Source: UBA7662 sp943369355
GTDB lineage: Bacteria; Bacteroidota; Bacteroidia; UBA7662
Reading direction: 5' to 3'
Assembly: GCA_943369355.1 (NCBI GenBank)
Contig: CALRMX020000006.1
Span: 1-64,000, forward strand
DNA: 64,000 bases
This document shows, piece after piece, positions 59,167 through 64,000 of this stretch; the first letter of the stretch is position 1, and each line of letters starts with the position of its first letter. The notes under the pieces are model-generated. The model ran no database searches. It saw only the letters and a program-made list of their open reading frames with translations, and was not told the origin of the DNA. The position numbers and the translations under genes are program-made.

Positions 59167-59601
59167 ATGGACCGAAAGCCCCACACTTTACAAGCTGATG
59201 CACTTCGACGCCGATTCATGGAGGAGGTACTCCAAGACAATGCCGAAATCATATTCGAACAACAAGCCGCTAACGCAACCCAGAAGCTTAAGCGGCGGAC
59301 TGGCAAGCTCTTAGACGACAGGACCAAAAGTGTAGAGAAATCAGGTGAGCTCGGACAAAAGCTCGAGCTGGCAGCAGTAAAGTATCTACGATTCCATGAT
59401 ATAGGCCGCCAGCCGGACGATAAGAAGACGCACCGGTATAAAAATGTTCGCCGCAGGAAGCGTTCCAACAAATCGATTCAGCTATACAATCGAATTATTT
59501 ACGGAAGGCTCGCCAACATAGCTGGCCGACTGCAGTATGGTTTCACAGAAGAGATCATTAAGCAAATGGAGGAGTCAACCAAGTTTAGGAGGGTTGACTA
59601 A
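59167..59601 (+). CDS. Phage tail-region hypothetical protein
   Basis: 144 residues, basic, helical (RRTGKLLDDRTKSVEKSGELGQKLELAAVKYLRFHDIGRQPDDKKTHRYKNVRRRKRSNKSIQLYNRIIYG). Its place right before the tape measure (1-base overlap) suggests a tail assembly protein. No motif recognised. Confidence 0.65.
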   Translation: MDRKPHTLQADALRRRFMEEVLQDNAEIIFEQQAANATQKLKRRTGKLLDDRTKSVEKSGELGQKLELAAVKYLRFHDIGRQPDDKKTHRYKNVRRRKRSNKSIQLYNRIIYGRLANIAGRLQYGFTEEIIKQMEESTKFRRVD

Positions 59602-62600
59602 TGGCGAGAACTATTCGTGACGAGATTCTAAGGTGGACTCTTTCGATTAATGGTGATAGCGCCAAGAAAGAACTCTTTGACTTAGAGAATGCCAACCGAG
59701 ACTTACTCACTACCCAAAAGCAGCTAGAAGCCGAACAAGAAAAGCTGCGGAAGGCCAACGATACCAAATCTAAAACATACCGCGAGCTCACCCGAAAAAT
59801 CAAAGAAAACCAGGCAGCTCTTGATTCGAACAAGAGTAGGATGGAAGCGCTCCGAAGGGAGATAGGGATTACTGGTTTGACCATGGCTCAGCTCCAGAAA
59901 AAGGCCAATGACTTGCGGCAGCAAATGCGCCACATGACGCCAGGGTCGGAGCAGTGGACAGCTCTTCGAGCAGAACTAATAAAAACGGAAAAGCGCATTG
60001 GTGATTTGAGAATTGAAGCCGATAGAGGCGCAAGAGGAATTAGAGGACTTGCAGATGCTGCCAACAGATTTCAAGCCCTCATTGCAGGAGTAGTCGCAGT
60101 TGTAGTCGGTGCGATTCTGACGATTCGTGGATTTACTGAGGCTATGGCTGAGATGGCAGATCAAGAGGCCAATGTGATGAAAACTACGGGCATGACCAGA
60201 GATGAAGTCCGAGAACTCAAGGAAGAATTCAAAACGCTAAATACTCGGACTCCAGTCATTGAATTGATGAAGCTCGCTGAAGAAGCAGGCAGATTAGGGA
60301 AAACAGGCAAAAGAGATGTCTTAGATTTCGTAAGGACAGCCAATATGCTCAAAGTTGCCCTCGGTGATGATTTAGGAGGTGAAGAAGCTATTCGCGATGT
60401 AGGTAAACTATCAGAACAGTTCCGAATAGCAGAAAAGAACGGAGTCAGTTTTGGCCGAGGGATGGAAATGCTAGGTTCTGCAATTAATGAGGTGTCAGCT
60501 TCAGGAACGAACCAGGCTGCATTTCTGGTAGACTTTTCTAAACGGGTAAGCGGTATTGATCAACAGGTCAATCTTGGTGCTGGTAATATCCTAGGTTATG
60601 CCGCAGCTTTAGATGAGTCCGGACAGTCCGCCGAAGTTGCGGGCACTCTTTTCAATAAGATTCTACCTGCCATGTTTAAAGACACAGCGACGTATGCGCG
60701 AATAGCCAAAATGTCGGTGTCTGATTTTACCAACTTGCTCAATACGGATGCGAACAAGGCATTTTTAGCGCTCCTAAAAGGGCTGAAGGGAAACAACGAG
60801 GGATTCGCAGTAATGGCTCAAAAGATGGAGGATATGGAGCTAGACGGAGCGCGATCGGTTGCCGTATTGGCATCATTGGCCAACAACACAGAAAAGGTTA
60901 CAGAGCGTCAAAAACAGGCTAATCTCGCCATGAAAGAAGGAACAAGCTTGATGAATGAGTACACCATCAAAAACGAAAACTTTGCTGCGAGTTATGATAA
61001 AATTGTCAAGTATATCCGTGGTCGAATAATTAGTTCTGAGGTGTTGGGACCATTAGAAAGGTTCATGTCTAACTGGGCAAGACTTGTAGAAATGCCCGTT
61101 AGTGAAGCTTTAGAAAGGCAGCGGATCCAACTACAACTTCTTGCTGCAAAAGTTATGGATTCCAACAACTCTCTTGAGCAGAGAGCTGCACTAATCAGAA
61201 AGCTTAAAAACGAGTATCCAGAGTACCTCGGCCACCTGGATGAGGATAATGTCAGTAACCAAGTACTTCAAAAGTCAATTGATGATGCGAATGCGGCATT
61301 TTTAGAACGAATTCGGTTAAGGGCTTTAGAAGAAGTTGCAATCGAAGCTAGAAGAAAATTGACTTTGTCAGAGATGCAATTGAACAAGTCAGAATCAAAA
61401 CTTGCAATTGCCATTGAAAAACAACGAGGAGATCTAATTAGGCAATCTGGAGAAAGCCTATCTGACTTTGGCCGTCGCGTTATGAGTAACCGTAAACTTC
61501 TAAGTGGTCCATCATCTTGGCTTCCAATTGCTGACGGAATAACAGAGTACGAGAACAGCTTAAAAAGTGTTGAAGAGCTCACGGATGAATTCAACAAGGC
61601 AATGGGTATCAAAAGTGCTGAGGCATACCAATCAGGGTTTCAGCAATACACAAAAAACATTCTTGACCTCAAAAGCAAAACGGAGCAAGCTTTAAAACCT
61701 AGAGCTGGTAGTACTTCAGCTGGCGATGGGTCTATACCCACTCCAACCAAAGAAGAAGCAGAAGCGGCTTTAAAAGCTCGTGATGATGCTTTTAAACGAA
61801 TTCTTGAACAGCTCGATTTAGCCCAAAAAGAGGAGGAGACCTATCAAGCGAACGCATTCGCTCAGGGCATAATCAATGAAGAGCAGTATCAAAAAGCCTT
61901 ATCTCAGATACAGAAAAGCTTTTTACTTCAGCGACTGCTTGCCTACAAAGGGCAATTATCGATTGTAGGTGCATCTGAAAGCGAAAAACGTGATGAACTA
62001 ATAAAAGGAGTCACGGATACTAACCTGAGAATCGCTCAGCTCGATGCAGAATTGGCAAAAGGTCAGAAGTCGAATTTGGACTTAATGAGCGACGAGCTCG
62101 ACCTTTACTTGAAGGACGTTCAAGCTGCCAGTGATCGAGCGCACCAAGCATTGAAAGAAGTGAACACCTTAGAGGGCAGGAACAGGCGAGCGCAGCTTGA
62201 TTTAGACATAGTTACTGCTGAAGATGGTAGCGTTGACGAACTCGATGCCAAAATTCGGAAGGTATGGACAGAGGCATTTGACAAGCTCGAAAGCCCTGAG
62301 CTGTCCATGGATGAGAAGCTGTTAGTTGCTGCCGAGGCTGAACAGGCTGAACTTGACCTGAAAAAGGAGTATGCCGACAGATGGAAGAAGGAGGCTAAAA
62401 AAACGAATGAGGAAATCGAAGAACATCGGCTTCGAGTAGCGGAGGCTGCTTTTCAGGGAATTTCTGCAGTGGCCAACACGTTCAATGCCCTTCGCAACGC
62501 GAATCAGCAGAAAGAACTCGATACAGAGCGCCAAGTAATGGACCAAAAGAAGGCTACGCTTGACAAGCAGCTCGAGCAAAAGTTGATTAGCGAAGAAACC

Positions 62601-63242
62601 TATCGGACGCAACTTGCCAAGTTGGAGGACCAGTACCGCAGGAAAGAACGTGAATTCAAAACCGAGCAGTTCAAGCGTCAACGAAATGCCGACGCCCTTC
62701 AAGCAGGAATCAATACGGCTTTGGCAATCAGTAGAGCGCTTCCAAATATACCCTTGGCTATAATCGCAGGCGTTGCTGGAGCTGCCCAAGTAGCTGCAAT
62801 TCTAGCGACACCAGTTCCGGTATTTGCTAAAGGCAAATACAACGTTCAGGGTACAGATGGTCAGGCCTACAACGCCAATTTTTCTGGTCCAGTTAAAACA
62901 GGTTTTTACAGTCAGCCAACGTTGGGCATTTTCGGGGAGAAGGGAAAAGAGTTGGTCATTTCTGGTCCGCATACCGAGTACTTAGAGATGAATCACCCTG
63001 AAATAATTCAAGCGATCATGAATACGCGTATGCCGACCATGGCCGCTGGAAGATACACCAGTTCTACAGCTGCAGCTGGCCAGTCATCTACTCCAGTAGT
63101 GTTTACCGATCCGCAGCTAGTCAAGCTCATGCAAAAGCTCGAAAAACAACTCGACCGGGGCGTTGATGCCAAAATGGTATGGAGCAACTTTAGAGAGTTC
63201 CGAGATAACGCAGAAGACTTTGAAAATAGATTTAACGCATGA
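59601..63242 (+). CDS. Phage tail tape measure protein (TP901-like)
   Basis: 1213 residues, the longest gene. N-terminal coiled coil, then a TP901-type core (~170-420: MADQEANVMKTTGMTRDEVRELKEEF, EVSASGTNQAAFLVDFSKRVSGI, GAGNILGYAAALDESGQSAEVAGTLFNKILPAMFKDTATYARIAKMS). Then long coiled coils and a C-terminal hydrophobic patch (ALAISRALPNIPLAIIAGVAGAAQVAAILATPVPVFA). It sets tail length, so the tail is long. The stop overlaps the next gene (ATGA). Confidence 0.92.
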   Translation: MARTIRDEILRWTLSINGDSAKKELFDLENANRDLLTTQKQLEAEQEKLRKANDTKSKTYRELTRKIKENQAALDSNKSRMEALRREIGITGLTMAQLQKKANDLRQQMRHMTPGSEQWTALRAELIKTEKRIGDLRIEADRGARGIRGLADAANRFQALIAGVVAVVVGAILTIRGFTEAMAEMADQEANVMKTTGMTRDEVRELKEEFKTLNTRTPVIELMKLAEEAGRLGKTGKRDVLDFVRTANMLKVALGDDLGGEEAIRDVGKLSEQFRIAEKNGVSFGRGMEMLGSAINEVSASGTNQAAFLVDFSKRVSGIDQQVNLGAGNILGYAAALDESGQSAEVAGTLFNKILPAMFKDTATYARIAKMSVSDFTNLLNTDANKAFLALLKGLKGNNEGFAVMAQKMEDMELDGARSVAVLASLANNTEKVTERQKQANLAMKEGTSLMNEYTIKNENFAASYDKIVKYIRGRIISSEVLGPLERFMSNWARLVEMPVSEALERQRIQLQLLAAKVMDSNNSLEQRAALIRKLKNEYPEYLGHLDEDNVSNQVLQKSIDDANAAFLERIRLRALEEVAIEARRKLTLSEMQLNKSESKLAIAIEKQRGDLIRQSGESLSDFGRRVMSNRKLLSGPSSWLPIADGITEYENSLKSVEELTDEFNKAMGIKSAEAYQSGFQQYTKNILDLKSKTEQALKPRAGSTSAGDGSIPTPTKEEAEAALKARDDAFKRILEQLDLAQKEEETYQANAFAQGIINEEQYQKALSQIQKSFLLQRLLAYKGQLSIVGASESEKRDELIKGVTDTNLRIAQLDAELAKGQKSNLDLMSDELDLYLKDVQAASDRAHQALKEVNTLEGRNRRAQLDLDIVTAEDGSVDELDAKIRKVWTEAFDKLESPELSMDEKLLVAAEAEQAELDLKKEYADRWKKEAKKTNEEIEEHRLRVAEAAFQGISAVANTFNALRNANQQKELDTERQVMDQKKATLDKQLEQKLISEETYRTQLAKLEDQYRRKEREFKTEQFKRQRNADALQAGINTALAISRALPNIPLAIIAGVAGAAQVAAILATPVPVFAKGKYNVQGTDGQAYNANFSGPVKTGFYSQPTLGIFGEKGKELVISGPHTEYLEMNHPEIIQAIMNTRMPTMAAGRYTSSTAAAGQSSTPVVFTDPQLVKLMQKLEKQLDRGVDAKMVWSNFREFRDNAEDFENRFNA

Positions 63243-64000
63243 TTAATCAACTAGGTCACCCATCCGCAATTAGCTTCACCGGCAACCCGATTATTGCCAG
63301 GTTAGCTTCAGATAATTTTCTTCAATCGGCTGGCGCAGTTACGCTGTATTTACTTCGGTTTACCGCAGACGAAGCAAACAACCGGACCTTTCAATTATTC
63401 AGTGCCAGACTTCAGCTGCAGTTCACATTTAAGTCAAGCCCAAATCCCAATTCAGCATTAGAATTACCGCTTCGAGGAGCGATGAGTTTAGCCAATTGGA
63501 TTACAGCCATATCTGTAGTAATGCAATCCAATTACCAGCTCATTGAAGATTATGAAGTATCCACAATGGCTCTATCAGGCAATACCTGGGTTGCTTTGAA
63601 AGCACGAAAACCAGGTGCATCCTACAACCTAACCTACACGGCGCAAACATCGTTGAATGGAGCTACCAGTACCTTTCAATCCGGCTCAGATCGTACCATC
63701 CGCCCTAACTTCAAATTGCTGCTGCAGGCGTACCGCATGGGCGTTTTCGACTTTGTACGCGGCGGTGAGGATAGGCTACCGGTAAACGATGAAGGTAAAG
63801 CCACTTTTGAGATAGAAGAACTGTTGAGAGAGGACTTGATGCACGAAATGCTTTGGCCGGAATCACCAGTTGTTCGATGGTCCTACCGGAATAGACTTTG
63901 CCAAAAGGCCTTCATGCGTTGGGCAGAAGTTTTTGGCGACCCCGCCACCCCTCAAAGACTTTTCAGGAGTCCGGATTTTTGTATCCTTCAAGGTCGACTT
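63239..64000 (+). CDS. Phage tail protein, 3' end outside window
   Basis: At least 254 residues, open to the window end, starting with ATG at 63239 (MINQLGHPSAISFTGNPI). Beta-rich: DNFLQSAGAVTLYLLRFTADE, YTAQTSLNGATSTFQSGSDRTIRPNFKLLLQAYRMG. It is placed right after the tape measure and fits a distal tail or baseplate protein. No stop is seen, so this is a partial gene. Confidence 0.72.
   Translation, partial: MINQLGHPSAISFTGNPIIARLASDNFLQSAGAVTLYLLRFTADEANNRTFQLFSARLQLQFTFKSSPNPNSALELPLRGAMSLANWITAISVVMQSNYQLIEDYEVSTMALSGNTWVALKARKPGASYNLTYTAQTSLNGATSTFQSGSDRTIRPNFKLLLQAYRMGVFDFVRGGEDRLPVNDEGKATFEIEELLREDLMHEMLWPESPVVRWSYRNRLCQKAFMRWAEVFGDPATPQRLFRSPDFCILQGRL

Larger units (their letters stand above)
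25914..64000. mobile_element. Prophage (tailed dsDNA phage), right end outside the window
   Basis: Repressor region, early genes, primase-helicase, S49 head protease, capsid, terminase, portal, holin, endolysin, spanin-like gene and TP901-type tape measure follow in order with tight overlaps. No integrase, transposase or tail fibre was seen, so these lie beyond position 64000 or are absent. Several accessory genes with their own promoters or terminators are embedded. Confidence 0.92.

Noticed and set aside
25914..64000. Mu-like transposable phage
   Set aside because: No MuA/MuB transposase, Mor or Mu-type end repeats were seen; the order with TOPRIM primase-helicase and an attachment-like border fits a site-specific integrating phage better.

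Overview
The window is a piece of a Bacteroidota chromosome (Flavobacteriales/Chitinophagales-like) carrying a large, incomplete tailed-phage prophage. The taxonomic call rests on four secreted proteins with type IX secretion (T9SS) C-terminal sorting domains, several promoters of the Bacteroidota form TAnnTTTG, and families such as DUF3078 and MiaE/HemF/QueG with the sequence character of this phylum.

Left part, 1-25.2 kb (chromosome): the end of a thioredoxin gene; a T9SS protein; a miaE-msrC-hemF operon (tRNA hydroxylation, methionine sulfoxide repair, haem synthesis); a leftward ferredoxin-queG-DUF2807 operon; an alpha/beta hydrolase that lacks its nucleophilic serine; priA; a DUF502 membrane protein with a PlsC-like acyltransferase; then a coherent cluster (11.2-17.6 kb) with two ATP-grasp-type proteins, a GCS2 carboxylate-amine ligase, a class I glutamine amidotransferase and two esterases. 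This looks like an uncharacterised peptide/amide-bond pathway. One of its ATP-grasp enzymes carries a long lysine-rich AT-hook-like tail. After it come a DUF3078 protein, two more T9SS proteins, a methyltransferase, a small CrtO-like protein and a secreted esterase.

Junction, 25.2-25.9 kb: four copies of a ~90 bp repeat. Each reads, on the minus strand, like the 3' end of a tRNA (T-arm, acceptor strand, CCA) followed by a terminator. In three copies the T-loop is split by a GC-rich hairpin. A GIY-YIG nuclease gene ends exactly at one copy, and the fourth copy is cut off where phage sequence begins, so it is the probable attL.

Right part, 25.9 kb to the window end (prophage, right end not reached; no integrase or transposase seen): a leftward repressor-like gene and operator-like repeats; an early rightward operon with a LuxR-type regulator, many small genes and a TOPRIM primase-helicase; a leftward membrane protein; a cluster of GGTTACAAA repeats that may be the phage origin or a regulatory array; head genes (LamG-like protein, S49 protease, capsid, PLD-like protein, terminase); a stretch of accessory genes (secreted proteins with their own promoters, a 53-residue leftward gene, a ParB-like gene fused out of frame to an ArdC remnant, a RadC-like protein); portal and connector genes; a holin-endolysin-spanin-like lysis cassette; an AT-rich three-gene cassette with a TIGR04255-like protein (possible undescribed system); then tail genes with a TP901-type tape measure protein. 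The last gene runs off the window.

All function calls are from reading the sequence; no database search was possible. Many small phage genes have no recognised function.
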